From the NCBI GenBank assembly GCA_042408445.1, contig JBHORC010000011.1, positions 59,585 through 123,584 of the forward strand: a stretch of DNA of 64,000 nt, read 5' to 3'. The stretch's first letter is position 1; each line of letters starts with the position of its first letter. This document shows, piece by piece, positions 7,673 through 15,890 of this stretch. The position numbers and the translations under genes are program-made. The DNA is from CF-46 sp042408445. GTDB lineage: Bacteria > Chloroflexota > Limnocylindria > Limnocylindrales > CSP1-4. Below the pieces are notes generated by a model, which was not told where the DNA came from, did not search any database, and worked only from the letters and a program-made list of their open reading frames with translations.

Positions 7673-8364
7673 CCGACACGACCCCAGGGACACCGGGCAC
7701 GCCGAGCGCCGCGAAGCCGCTCCGGTTGCTCGTCGTCGACGACCACGAGGTCGTTCGGCAGGGCCTCGTCGCCCTGCTCGAGCGCCGACCGACGTTCCAG
7801 GTCGTTGCCGAGGCGGGCAGCGTCGAGGAGGCGATGGCCCAGGCGCGCCGGCACGAGCCGGACGTGGTGATCATGGACGTGCGTCTCCCCGACGGCTCCG
7901 GGATCGAGGCGTGCCGTGACATCCGGGCGGAGCTGCCCGGCACCCGCGTCGTCATCCTCACCTCGTTCCCGGACGACGAGGCGGTCTTCTCCGCGATCGT
8001 CGCGGGAGCCTCGGGGTACCTGTTGAAGCAGATCCGGGCGCGGGATCTCGTCGCCGCGCTGGAGGCCGTCGGCCGTGGCGAGTCCCTGCTGGATCCTGCC
8101 GTCACGGAGAAGGTCCTGATCCGGGTCCGCCAGATCGCCGCCGGCGAGACGAACGACGAGCTGGGCGGGCTCACGCCGCAGGAGCGGAAGATCCTGATGC
8201 TCGTCGCCGAGGGCAAGACCAACAAGGAGATCGCCGCGGAGATCTTCCTGTCCGACAAGACGGTGAAGAACTACGTCAGCTCGATCCTCGCCAAGCTCAA
8301 CCTCGAGCGCCGCGCGCAGGCCGCGGCCTTCGTCGCCCAGCACCGGCTCGATCGCGGGCGGTAG
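7669..8364 (+). CDS. NarL/FixJ-type response regulator, DevR/DosR-like
   Basis: A 231-residue two-domain regulator. Receiver domain about 17-135 with acidic pocket D24/D25, phospho-acceptor D70 (VVIMDVRLPDG) and the switch Thr in ILTSF. A LuxR-type HTH lies at about 166-228. The recognition region FLSDKTVKNYVSSILAKL is nearly the same as that of mycobacterial DevR, including the Lys-Thr-Val-Lys-Asn residues known to contact the GGG half-sites of the DevR box. This predicts a very similar DNA target, which fits the GGGCC-N4-GGCCC/GTCCC boxes found in this window. It is translated with the upstream kinase and lies in an autoregulated unit if box B at 6464 is real. Confidence 0.93.
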   Translation: MTDTTPGTPGTPSAAKPLRLLVVDDHEVVRQGLVALLERRPTFQVVAEAGSVEEAMAQARRHEPDVVIMDVRLPDGSGIEACRDIRAELPGTRVVILTSFPDDEAVFSAIVAGASGYLLKQIRARDLVAALEAVGRGESLLDPAVTEKVLIRVRQIAAGETNDELGGLTPQERKILMLVAEGKTNKEIAAEIFLSDKTVKNYVSSILAKLNLERRAQAAAFVAQHRLDRGR

Positions 8365-8397
8365 GCCGGCGGCATGATGACGCCGCCCGAGCCAACC

Positions 8398-8462
8398 CTG
8401 CGCAATGGCCCGTCCTTCCGGGCCAAAGGTCCCTGCTCCAGCCGGCGCGCGGCGTCTACGGT
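8398..8462 (+). promoter_or_regulatory. GNAT-gene promoter with DevR-like box and leaderless -10
   Basis: A near-perfect box GGGCC-AAAG-GTCCC (8420-8433) is centred 42.5 bp before the ATG at 8469. TACGGT (8457-8462) is 6 bp before that ATG, so the message is probably leaderless. A half-matching box (8398-8411, ending GGCCC) lies 22 bp further upstream. The halves of the two boxes can also pair as a hairpin (8406-8425). Confidence 0.6.
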
Positions 8463-8468
8463 CGCTCC

Positions 8469-8990
8469 ATGGACCCCTGCACCCCGGCACCGGACGTCAC
8501 GATCCGGCCGATCGTCGCCGCGGACGCTCCCGCGCTCGAGGACTTCTACCGACGGCTCGGTGACGACAGCCGACGGCTGCGCTTCTTCGCGGTGACGAGC
8601 GGCCTGACACACGCCCAGTCGGCCGCCTTCTGCTCTCCCGACCATTGCCACGAGGAGGGCTTCGTCGCGACGATCACCGGCGGCGCGGGAGGCGGGTCGG
8701 CGCGGGTCGTCGGTCATGTCTGTCTCGAGCCCGCCGGCGACGGCCGGGCGGAGGTCGCGATCGCCGTCGCGGACGACCTGCAGCGCCGCGGGATCGGCCA
8801 GCAGCTCATGGAGGCCGCGCTCGAGTGGGCGCGCGAGGCCGGGGTCGGGACGCTGATCGCGACGACCCTCGCCTCGAACGCGGGGATCCACCGCCTGATC
8901 GCATCGCTCGGGATCCCCGCCACGGTTCGTGGCGGCGGTGACACCTCGACCGTCGAGCTGGCCGTCCCGTCCCCCGCGATCGCGGCCTGA
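8469..8990 (+). CDS. GNAT family N-acetyltransferase
   Basis: A 173-residue single GNAT domain. Motif A with the acetyl-CoA pyrophosphate loop is seen as the strand VAIAVADDLQ followed by RRGIGQQLMEAAL (R/Q-x-x-G-x-G/A). It ends in a short Val/Ala-rich tail. This subtype resembles the stand-alone acetyltransferase domains related to protein lysine acetyltransferases (Pat-like), but no cNMP domain is attached. The substrate is unknown. The acetyl-CoA hydrolase gene begins 11 bp after its stop, so the two are one operon, linking acetyl-group handling to the regulator upstream. Confidence 0.88.
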   Translation: MDPCTPAPDVTIRPIVAADAPALEDFYRRLGDDSRRLRFFAVTSGLTHAQSAAFCSPDHCHEEGFVATITGGAGGGSARVVGHVCLEPAGDGRAEVAIAVADDLQRRGIGQQLMEAALEWAREAGVGTLIATTLASNAGIHRLIASLGIPATVRGGGDTSTVELAVPSPAIAA

Positions 8991-9001
8991 CCGCGACCAG
9001 G

Positions 9002-10273
9002 ATGCGGATCGTCGAAGCGGCAGAGGCCGTCGCGGGCATCGTCTCGGGCCAGCGGGTCTACCTGCAGTGCGCGGGGGCCACGCCGAGCGTGCTCCTCCAG
9101 GCGCTCGTCGATCGGTCCGCGGAGCTCCACGACGTCGAGGTCGTCCATCTCCACATCGAGGGTCCGGCACCGCACCTCGCGCCGGAGATGGCCGGTCACT
9201 TCCGCCATCGCGCGCTCTTCATCGGGCCGAACGCCCGGGCGGCCGTGAACGAGGGACGCGCCGACTACGTGCCGGTCTTCCTCTCCGACGTGCCCCGCCT
9301 GTTCACGTCCGGCGTGCTGCCGCTCGACGCGGTCTTCGTGAACGCGACCCCGCCCGACGCGTTCGGCTTCTGCTCGCTGGGGACCTCCGTCGAGGCGATG
9401 CACGCGGCGATCCTCGCCGCGACGACGGTGATCGTCCAGTTCAACCGGTCCATGCCGCGGACGCTCGGCGACAGCTTCATCCACGTCGACCAGATCGACC
9501 TCGCGGTGGAGGTCGACCAGCCGCCCTTCGAGCACGCGGTCGGGGCGATCGGCGAGACGGAGCGTCGGATCGGCGAGCACGTGGCCGACCTCGTCGTGGA
9601 CGGGGCCACGATCCAGCTGGGGATCGGCGCGATCCCGGCTGCGACCGCGCTCTTCCTCCGGGACAAGCGCGACCTCGGCGTCCACACGGAGATGTTCACC
9701 GACAGCGTCGTCGACCTCGTCGAGGCGGGGGTCATCACCGGCGCCCGCAAGGAGCGGAACCGCGGCAAGATCGTCACCGCCTTCGTCCTCGGCAGCCGGC
9801 GCCTGTACCGCTTCATCGACGACAACCCGATGATCGAGATGCGGCCGGTCGACTTCACGAACGACACCCACGTCATCCGCTCGTTCGCCCGGATGACCGC
9901 GATCAACTCGGCGATCGAGGTCGACGTGACCGGCCAGGTCGTGGCGGACTCGATCGGCAGCCACGTCTACAGCGGCGTGGGCGGTCAGATGGACTTCATC
10001 CGCGGCGCGGCGCTGGCGGCGGAGGGCCGGGCGATCATCGCGCTCCCCTCAACGGCCCGCGCGGGGGCGACGAGCCGGATCGTGCCGACCCTCCACGAGG
10101 GCGCCGGCGTGGTGACGACCCGGGCCCACGTCCGGACCGTCGTCACCGAATGGGGCGTCGCCGAGCTGTTCGGCCGGAGCGTCCGGGAGCGGGCCAGGGC
10201 GCTCATCGCGATCGCCCATCCCGATCATCGGGACCAGCTGGAACACGCCGCGCGGGCGCTGCTCGAGCTCTGA
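9002..10273 (+). CDS. acetyl-CoA hydrolase / 4-hydroxybutyrate CoA-transferase family protein
   Basis: A 423-residue protein covering both halves of the CoA-transferase family (N-terminal part 1-175, C-terminal part about 195-420). Visible family signatures are QLGIGAIPAATA, HTEMFTDSVVDL, AINSAIEVDVTGQV with the expected catalytic Glu, and SGVGGQMDF. Family members transfer CoA between acetyl-CoA and other acids or release acetate. Next to a PFOR it would supply the acetate-forming step of fermentation, but the acceptor is not visible. It probably shares the promoter of the GNAT gene. The length is normal for the family. Confidence 0.9.
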   Translation: MRIVEAAEAVAGIVSGQRVYLQCAGATPSVLLQALVDRSAELHDVEVVHLHIEGPAPHLAPEMAGHFRHRALFIGPNARAAVNEGRADYVPVFLSDVPRLFTSGVLPLDAVFVNATPPDAFGFCSLGTSVEAMHAAILAATTVIVQFNRSMPRTLGDSFIHVDQIDLAVEVDQPPFEHAVGAIGETERRIGEHVADLVVDGATIQLGIGAIPAATALFLRDKRDLGVHTEMFTDSVVDLVEAGVITGARKERNRGKIVTAFVLGSRRLYRFIDDNPMIEMRPVDFTNDTHVIRSFARMTAINSAIEVDVTGQVVADSIGSHVYSGVGGQMDFIRGAALAAEGRAIIALPSTARAGATSRIVPTLHEGAGVVTTRAHVRTVVTEWGVAELFGRSVRERARALIAIAHPDHRDQLEHAARALLEL

Positions 10274-10302
10274 CGCGCGCGCCCGGTCTGCGGCGCGACC
10301 CT

Positions 10303-10548
10303 TCAGGACGACGCGCGGGCCGCGACCCTCGCGAGTGGGTCCGTCGCCGGGGCGAGGAGCGCGGCGATCTCCGCCGCCTCGGCTGGTGTCAGTTGCTCGA
10401 TGATCGTGCCGGCCAGGACCGTGACGAAGTCACCGATCCGCACATCGGGGCAGAGCAGCGTCGAGGCCACCCGCCGGCGGCCTCGTGCCTCCACGACCGC
10501 ACCGGCCGGCTCCATGGCGACGACGCGCCCGGGGAGCTCGATGCACAT
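10303..10548 (-). CDS. hypC: HypC/HupF family hydrogenase maturation chaperone
   Basis: An 81-residue protein that starts with the diagnostic MCIELPGRVV, whose Cys2 carries the Fe(CN)2CO precursor in HypC proteins. The core beta-barrel sequence CPDVRIGDFVTVLAGTIIEQL is intact. It is the last gene of the hydrogenase operon, 3 bp after the protease gene. The other maturation factors (HypA, B, D, E, F) are not in the window and must be supplied from elsewhere. Confidence 0.92.
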   Translation of the reverse strand: MCIELPGRVVAMEPAGAVVEARGRRRVASTLLCPDVRIGDFVTVLAGTIIEQLTPAEAAEIAALLAPATDPLARVAARASS

Positions 10549-10551
10549 CGG

Positions 10552-11082
10552 TCAGCTCCGGACCCGGTCGATCGCCGCGAGGATCGCGTCCACGAACGCC
10601 GGGATCGCGTGGGCGACCCGCGGGCTCAGTGGCGCTCCCAGCCCGAACGCCCCCGCGCCGACGGCGACGATGCGGCCCCGGAGCGGGCGCCCGCGGATCA
10701 TGTCGGCGAGGCCGATGACCTCGCGGAACTCGAGGGCGTGCGACGAACGCGGGCGGACGTTGTCCGGCCGGGCGATCAGGCCGCCGAGCGGGAGCTCCAC
10801 GACCTCACCCCGCCGCAGCCCGGTCGCCGCGTCGACGACCACGACGCCCGCGCCGCGGCCCACCGCGAGCAGGTCGTCGATGTCGAGCTGGCCGACGATC
10901 CGGACGCGGACGTCCGGTTCGACCCGGTCGCGGAGCTGCCCCGCCGCGACGATCGGTGCGCCGTCGTCGCCGCGGTCGATCGAGCCGCAGACCAGCACCT
11001 CGACGGCGACGCCCAGGGGCGAGTGTCGCGCGGAAGACGGTCGGGACGGCGCGGTGGGGCGCAGGGTGGGCGGGATCGTCAT
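10552..11082 (-). CDS. hydrogenase maturation protease
   Basis: A 176-residue member of the HyaD/HoxW-type endopeptidase family. The first strand is VLVCGSIDRGDDGAP, which carries the acidic metal-binding Asp of the family in a slightly altered context (the usual GNxLxxDDG is here GSIDRGDDG). VVVVDAATG follows, and a later GIGAxG-like motif appears as VAVGAGAFGLG. It would remove the C-terminal peptide of the large subunit after nickel insertion. The ATG overlaps the large-subunit stop by 4 bp, and a 41-residue Pro/Ser-rich stretch including its start may be unstructured. Confidence 0.85.
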   Translation of the reverse strand: MTIPPTLRPTAPSRPSSARHSPLGVAVEVLVCGSIDRGDDGAPIVAAGQLRDRVEPDVRVRIVGQLDIDDLLAVGRGAGVVVVDAATGLRRGEVVELPLGGLIARPDNVRPRSSHALEFREVIGLADMIRGRPLRGRIVAVGAGAFGLGAPLSPRVAHAIPAFVDAILAAIDRVRS

Positions 11083-12404
11083 GATGCGTCCTCCACGCGC
11101 AGGTCGAGGAAGTGGGTGGCACAGCTGATGCACGGGTCATAGCTCCGGATCAGCTGCTCGATCCGGTGCGTGGCCTCGTGACGGGGCAGGTGGAGGACCG
11201 TCGGCGCGAAGGCCGCCAGGTCGGACTCGATCGCGGCCTGGTTCTGGCTGGTCGGCGGCACGATCTGGGCGTGGGCGATGCGGCCCCGCTCATCCAGCTC
11301 ATAGGCGTGGAAGATCAGGCCGCGCGGCGCCTCCGTTGCCCAGGCGGCTTCCCCGCCGTGCCGCTCCCAGGCCACAGCGGCGTCGCCGGCCGGCTCGTAT
11401 GCGTCGACGATCGCAAGCGCTTCGGCCGTGGCGTCAACCGTTTCGACGGCCCGGGCGACGATGCTCCGATAGGGGTTCACGGCGATCTCGGCGGCGAGCC
11501 CCGTGCGGTCGAGGGCCGCGGCCGCGATCGGATGGAGCTGGTCCCGGGCGAGCGTGATCCGCGACATCGGCCCCAGCAGGTAGGCGCGACCCGCGGCGTC
11601 GCGGGCCTGGAGCGCGTGCGACCACGGCACCTGCTCCTCGTGGAACGCCGATCGCCAGGCGGTCGACGGCAGGTCCAGTCCGTCGGTCGAGACGATCCGG
11701 CCCTCGTTCATCGGGTACTCGAGCGGGTGGCGGAGGGCGACGAGCGGGCCCTCCCGGACGAACGCCGGCGTGTCGAGCGCGGCGACGAGCTCCACGGTCT
11801 GGATCGCGACCTCGAGGGCGCGTTCCAGCGAGCCCCGGAGGGCGCGGACCTCCTCCCGCCGGAACGAGCGGGAGAACCCGCCGACCCGCACGGAGACGGG
11901 ATGGATGGCCCGACCGCCGACCATCGCCACGATCTCGTTGCCGGCCTTCTTCAGCGCGAGTCCGGCTTCGACCGCCGCCCGGTGGTCGTGCGCCATCTCG
12001 AGCGCGCTCGCGTAGCCCAGGAAGTCGGGAAGGTGCAGGAGGTAGATGTGGAGGGCGTGGCTCTCGATCCACTCGCCGCAGTACAGCAGCCGCCGCAGGG
12101 CGCGGACCGACGGGTCGATCTCGACGGCGAGGGCGTGCTCGAAGGCGTGGACCGCCGTCATCTGGTACGCGACCGGGCAGATGCCACAGATGCGGGCGAC
12201 GATGTCGATGACCTCGTCCGGCGTCCGCCCCAGGACGAGCCGCTCGAAGTAGCGCGGCGCCTCGAAGATCGCGAGGTGTGCCTCCTCCACGCGACCGTTC
12301 TTCACCCGGACCTTCAGGGAGCCCTCGCCCTCGACCCGCGTCAGGCCGGCGATGTCGACCTCGAGGTCGCCGCTCGACTCGGTGATCGTGTCGGTGTCAT
12401 GCAT
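11079..12404 (-). CDS. NiFe hydrogenase large subunit (group 3b-like)
   Basis: A 441-residue catalytic subunit. The N-terminal nickel-binding motif is RICGICPVAYQMTAVHA and the C-terminal motif is DPCISCATH. Together they supply the four cysteines holding the NiFe centre. About ten residues (FLDLRVEDAS) follow the final His, so the protein should be processed by the protease encoded next. The short length and Crp-like upstream partner fit group 3b (NADP-linked sulfhydrogenase-type) cytoplasmic enzymes, which run in both directions. It overlaps the small-subunit gene by 8 bp. Confidence 0.93.
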   Translation of the reverse strand: MHDTDTITESSGDLEVDIAGLTRVEGEGSLKVRVKNGRVEEAHLAIFEAPRYFERLVLGRTPDEVIDIVARICGICPVAYQMTAVHAFEHALAVEIDPSVRALRRLLYCGEWIESHALHIYLLHLPDFLGYASALEMAHDHRAAVEAGLALKKAGNEIVAMVGGRAIHPVSVRVGGFSRSFRREEVRALRGSLERALEVAIQTVELVAALDTPAFVREGPLVALRHPLEYPMNEGRIVSTDGLDLPSTAWRSAFHEEQVPWSHALQARDAAGRAYLLGPMSRITLARDQLHPIAAAALDRTGLAAEIAVNPYRSIVARAVETVDATAEALAIVDAYEPAGDAAVAWERHGGEAAWATEAPRGLIFHAYELDERGRIAHAQIVPPTSQNQAAIESDLAAFAPTVLHLPRHEATHRIEQLIRSYDPCISCATHFLDLRVEDAS

Positions 12405-13293
12405 CGGGGCCTCCCGGCGGCGTGCCCGCGGGCTGAGCGTCTGCAGGCTGGTTTGCGGTGACGGGTGGGCCGCCGCGAGCGTCGATCACGGCCCGGAACG
12501 GCGTCGACCAGGCGGTGAAGCCGGCGAACAGGCTCGCGACCTCCGGGTCCGTCCGGCCGTCCGAGAGCCACTCCGCGAGCGACTCCGCATTCGCTCCTTC
12601 GCGCGGCCCGAAGCAGCCGTAGCAGCCGCGGCCGTAGGCGGGGCAGATCGCCCCGCAGCCCGTCCTCGTCACCGGGCCGAGGCAGGCGACGCCGCGGCTG
12701 ACGGCGACGCACACGACGCCGCGGCGCTTGCACTCGATGCACACCGCCTCGTCGGGGAGCTGCGGGCGGCGGCCGGTGACGAGCGCGACGAGAAACTCGC
12801 GAAGCTGGGCAGGCGAGATCGGGCAGCCCCGCAGCTCGCCGTCAACCGCCACGTAGTCGGACACCGGCCGCGCCTCGGCGAGCGACTCGACGAACGCGGG
12901 CTCGGGATAGACCGCCGCCCGGGTCTCGTCGTGATCGAACCAGTTCCGGATCGCCTGGATGCCGCCGGCCGTCGCGCACGCCCCGATCGTCACGAGGCGA
13001 TGCGAGACGGCCCGCAGTCGGGCGATCTCCTCGACCTGCTCGGGGGTGCTGATCGAGCCCTCCACGAACAGGACGTCGAAGGGGCCGGCCGATCGCCGCG
13101 ACGTCGCCTCGGCGAACTCCACGAGATCGACGCGGTCGGCGATCGTCAGGAGCTCGTCCTCGAGATCGAGCAGCGTCAGCTGACAGCCGTCACAGGACGC
13201 GAGCTTCACCACACCGATCCGTGGACGGCGGGCGATGCCGTCGCGCGGACGGCCGGGTGCAGCCGATACGGGCAGCGGCGTTCCGGTCGTCAC
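12397..13293 (-). CDS. NiFe hydrogenase small subunit (group 3b-like)
   Basis: A 298-residue iron-sulfur subunit. The proximal cluster region is VKLASCDGCQLTLLDLE, with GACATAGGIQA and RGCPIS supplying further ligands. A Cys-rich C-terminal part (CIECKRRGVVCV, VACLGP, TGCGAICPAYGRGCYGCFGP) would hold the other clusters. The tail after about residue 275 is Pro/Ala-rich. It has no Tat signal, so it is cytoplasmic. It is read from a GTG overlapping the stop of the upstream diaphorase-like gene (GTGA). Confidence 0.92.
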   Translation of the reverse strand: MTTGTPLPVSAAPGRPRDGIARRPRIGVVKLASCDGCQLTLLDLEDELLTIADRVDLVEFAEATSRRSAGPFDVLFVEGSISTPEQVEEIARLRAVSHRLVTIGACATAGGIQAIRNWFDHDETRAAVYPEPAFVESLAEARPVSDYVAVDGELRGCPISPAQLREFLVALVTGRRPQLPDEAVCIECKRRGVVCVAVSRGVACLGPVTRTGCGAICPAYGRGCYGCFGPREGANAESLAEWLSDGRTDPEVASLFAGFTAWSTPFRAVIDARGGPPVTANQPADAQPAGTPPGGPDA

Positions 13294-15311
13294 AACCCCT
13301 CCCGGACGAGCGCCGTCCCGAGCTCGGCGACCGAGAAGACCGGGCCGTCGCGGCAGACGAAGAACGGACCGAGCTGGCAATGTCCGCACGTCCCGACGCC
13401 GCAGGCCATGTTCCGCTCGAGCGTCAGCCAGGTCGAAGCTGGGGCAACGCCGCGGCGCTCGAGGGCGGCCGCGGTCGCCTGCATCATCCGGTCCGGTCCG
13501 CAGACGAACGCCGTCGTCCTCGAGCCGTCCCACGTCGCCTGGTCGAACAGCTGCGTCACGATCCCCACCCGGCCGAGCCAATCGGGCCCGGCGCGATCGA
13601 CGATCTCGGCAACCTCGAGGTCCACACGACCGGCGAGCGCGGCCATCTCGGCAACAAAGAGTCGGTCGCGTGGCGTCCGCGCGCCGAGGTACAGCCGGAC
13701 CGCGCCGTACATCGGCCGCGCGGCGAGGATCGCGTCGATCACGGGTCGCAGCGGCGCAAGCCCGATCCCGCCCGCGACGATCACGACATCGCGGCCGAAC
13801 GCCGACGCGACCGGCCATGGCCGCCCGAACGGGCCGCGCAGCGCGACCTGGCTGCCTCGATCCAGCTCGGTCAGCACCTGCGTCGCGGGGCCGGCGGCGC
13901 GGATCGTCAGCTCCAGGCCCGTCGGCAGGACGCGCGAGATCGAGATCGGTGGGACGGCGAAGCCGGTCCGCTCGACCATCACGAACTGGCCCGGCCAGGC
14001 CGTCCGGACCGTCGCGTCCGCAACGTCGAGGCGCAACGTGACCGTGTCGGCCGTTTCGCGGGTGACCGCCTCGACGGTCGCGAGCGCGTGGTGAGCCGGC
14101 TCGACCGTCGTGAGCGCGGCCGGAGCCCGGCCCGCGGGCGGTGACGGCGGCCAGGGAATGGGGCCGGTCGGTGCGCCGACCGGCGCGATCGCCGCCAGCT
14201 CCTCGCGGACGTCGATCCCGACCGGACACCACGCGACGCACCGGCCACAGCCGACGCAGCCGCTCGTCCCGAACTGGTCCTCCCACGTCGAGAACTTGTG
14301 GGTGAGCCACTGGCGGTAGCGGTCCTGGACCTTCGGCCGGAAGTTGGCGTCGCCCGCGACGCGTCCGAAGCCGAGGCTGAAGCAGCTGTCCCAGCGTCGC
14401 TCGGTCGTCGCGTCGAGACCATCGAGATCGGAGGTCGTGCCGACGCTCGTGCAGAAGCAGGTCGGGCAGACGAGCGTGCAGTTCGCGCACGCGAGGCACC
14501 GTTCCGCGATCTCCGCCCAGCGGGGATGGTCCAGTGCGGCGCGGAGGCGGGCGGGGAGCCCGTCGACCGCTACCGGATCCCCGATCGCGGCCCGGACCGC
14601 GGCGACCTGCCGCTCCGCGGCCTGGACCTGCTCCGCGGCTGCGTCGGCCAGCTCGAGCCGCTCGATGATGGCCGCGCCCGCCGGCGAGCCGGCCCGCAAC
14701 GTGAACCCGTCGTCGAGCTCGGACAGCACGATGTCGGCCCCGGCCTGGACCTCCGGTCCGGTGCCCATCGAGGTGCAGAAGCAGGTGCTCGTCGCGGTCG
14801 CGCACTCGACGGCGACGATCAGCGCGGCGTCGGCCCGTGCCGCGTGGTCCGCGTCGCCGACCGGTCCCGCCCGCATGGCCCGCTGCTGGATCCGGAGGGC
14901 CGCGAGCTCGCAGGCGCGGACGCCAAGGAAGGCGAGCTTCGGCGGCGACTCGTTGGCCGGCACGATCGTCATCACCCGCCCGTCCCGCATCGATCGGGTC
15001 AGCGGGATCACCGCCGGATGGGTGTAGCGCTTCCAGGCGGACAGGGCCACCCCGTAGTCGAAGGTCCGCTCGCCATGGCCGGGCTCGATCCGGTATCGCC
15101 CCGGCGCCGCCTCGCTCGTCCAGCCGACGGGCAGCTCCTCGGGTCCGTCGAGCTCCTCGTAGACGATGGCCTCGTCGACGACGGTCGGACCGATCACCCG
15201 GCGCCCGTCGGCAGAGAGGGCGGTCAGGAGCCGCTGGAGCTCGGGTCGTGGCAGGAACCGGGTGGTCACCGAGGCGCCGACATCGTCGACGACATTCGTG
15301 TCGGCGATCAC
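13290..15311 (-). CDS. hydrogenase electron-transfer subunit: 4Fe-4S beta domain fused to FAD/NAD(P)-binding gamma domain
   Basis: A 673-residue fusion. Residues 1-380 match the iron-sulfur beta subunit of sulfhydrogenases: ATSTCFCTSMG, ERCLACANCTLVCPTCFC, and a 4Fe-4S motif GCVGCGRCVAWCP. Residues 400-673 match the flavin-type gamma subunit: FAD domain with GPFGRPW, NAD(P)-binding VAGGIGLAPLRP, and a C-terminal 2Fe-2S set CGVGTCGHCQLGPFFVC. In archaeal sulfhydrogenases these are separate genes (hydB and hydG). No frameshift is needed to read this protein. GTG start at 15311 (GTGA overlap). It links the NiFe site to a pyridine nucleotide. Confidence 0.9.
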   Translation of the reverse strand: MIADTNVVDDVGASVTTRFLPRPELQRLLTALSADGRRVIGPTVVDEAIVYEELDGPEELPVGWTSEAAPGRYRIEPGHGERTFDYGVALSAWKRYTHPAVIPLTRSMRDGRVMTIVPANESPPKLAFLGVRACELAALRIQQRAMRAGPVGDADHAARADAALIVAVECATATSTCFCTSMGTGPEVQAGADIVLSELDDGFTLRAGSPAGAAIIERLELADAAAEQVQAAERQVAAVRAAIGDPVAVDGLPARLRAALDHPRWAEIAERCLACANCTLVCPTCFCTSVGTTSDLDGLDATTERRWDSCFSLGFGRVAGDANFRPKVQDRYRQWLTHKFSTWEDQFGTSGCVGCGRCVAWCPVGIDVREELAAIAPVGAPTGPIPWPPSPPAGRAPAALTTVEPAHHALATVEAVTRETADTVTLRLDVADATVRTAWPGQFVMVERTGFAVPPISISRVLPTGLELTIRAAGPATQVLTELDRGSQVALRGPFGRPWPVASAFGRDVVIVAGGIGLAPLRPVIDAILAARPMYGAVRLYLGARTPRDRLFVAEMAALAGRVDLEVAEIVDRAGPDWLGRVGIVTQLFDQATWDGSRTTAFVCGPDRMMQATAAALERRGVAPASTWLTLERNMACGVGTCGHCQLGPFFVCRDGPVFSVAELGTALVREGL

Positions 15312-15784
15312 CACGGCTCCACCGCCGCCCGGTACACGTCGAGCAGCTGCATCCTCGTCGCCGACAGGCGGCGCGCGACGACGGCCAGGAGGCGCCGGTA
15401 CACGACGGCAGCGAGCTCGTCGTCGATCTCGAGGGCGGCCAGCAGGCCGAACGATTCGAACTGCACCGCCACGGATGGGGCCACGGCCATGCACGTCGAG
15501 GTCGACACCGAGCCGGGGAGCACGGCGGACCATCCGAACACCTCGCCGGGCTCGAGCGTCATGAGCGTCCGCTCACCGACGCCGCCGACCGCGAGGCGGA
15601 GGGCCAGCCGGCCCGCGACGAGGATGCCCATGGCCGGGCACGGTCGTCCCTCCTCCAGGACGACCGTTCCGGCGGGAATGTCAACCAGCCTGCCGATGAC
15701 CGCGAGCCGGGCACGGGCCGTCACCGGAAGGGTGGCGCCGAACCAGGTGTCGCCGAGCACCGTCGACAGGGTCGAGGTCTGCAT
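15308..15784 (-). CDS. cyclic-nucleotide-binding-domain protein, first gene of the hydrogenase operon
   Basis: A 158-residue protein with one cNMP-binding beta-roll (about 12-125: RLVDIPAGTVVLEEG, RPCPAMGILVAGRLAL, LEPGEVFGWSAVLPG), then a single helical region. There is no DNA-binding domain, so it is not a Crp-type transcription factor. In group 3b hydrogenase operons such a protein is common and may act as a regulatory subunit. The ligand is unknown. The phosphate-binding-cassette arginine is not obvious. The ATG at 15784 is chosen because box centre 15826.5 lies exactly 42.5 bp before it and CAGGAT (15791-15796) is 6 bp before it. Confidence 0.8.
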   Translation of the reverse strand: MQTSTLSTVLGDTWFGATLPVTARARLAVIGRLVDIPAGTVVLEEGRPCPAMGILVAGRLALRLAVGGVGERTLMTLEPGEVFGWSAVLPGSVSTSTCMAVAPSVAVQFESFGLLAALEIDDELAAVVYRRLLAVVARRLSATRMQLLDVYRAAVEPW

Positions 15785-15790
15785 GCGGCC

Positions 15791-15884
15791 ATCCTGTGAC
15801 CGGGTGATCCGGCTCACGAGGGTCCACCGGCCCGCGACGACGGGCCATTCAGCCCATCCGCCGGCGACGCTTTGAACCGACGAT
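15791..15884. promoter_or_regulatory. bidirectional hydrogenase/PFOR promoter with two shared DevR-like boxes
   Basis: Box C is 15820-15833 (GGGTC-CACC-GGCCC) and box D is 15842-15855 (GGGCC-ATTC-AGCCC), centres 22 bp apart. For PFOR (start 15891), box D is at -42.5 and box C at -64.5, with GACGAT (15879-15884) 6 bp before the ATG. For the hydrogenase operon (start 15784), box C is at -42.5 and box D at -64.5, with CAGGAT (15791-15796, minus) 6 bp before the ATG. The 106-bp gap is thus fully mirror-symmetric, and neither start has a Shine-Dalgarno sequence. Confidence 0.65.
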
Positions 15885-15890
15885 CGGTCC

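Noticed and set aside
8406..8425. Hairpin (TGGCCCG and CGGGCCA) after the response regulator as a terminator
   Set aside because: Its arms coincide with the halves of the boxes before the GNAT gene and there is no T-tract, so the regulatory reading explains it better.
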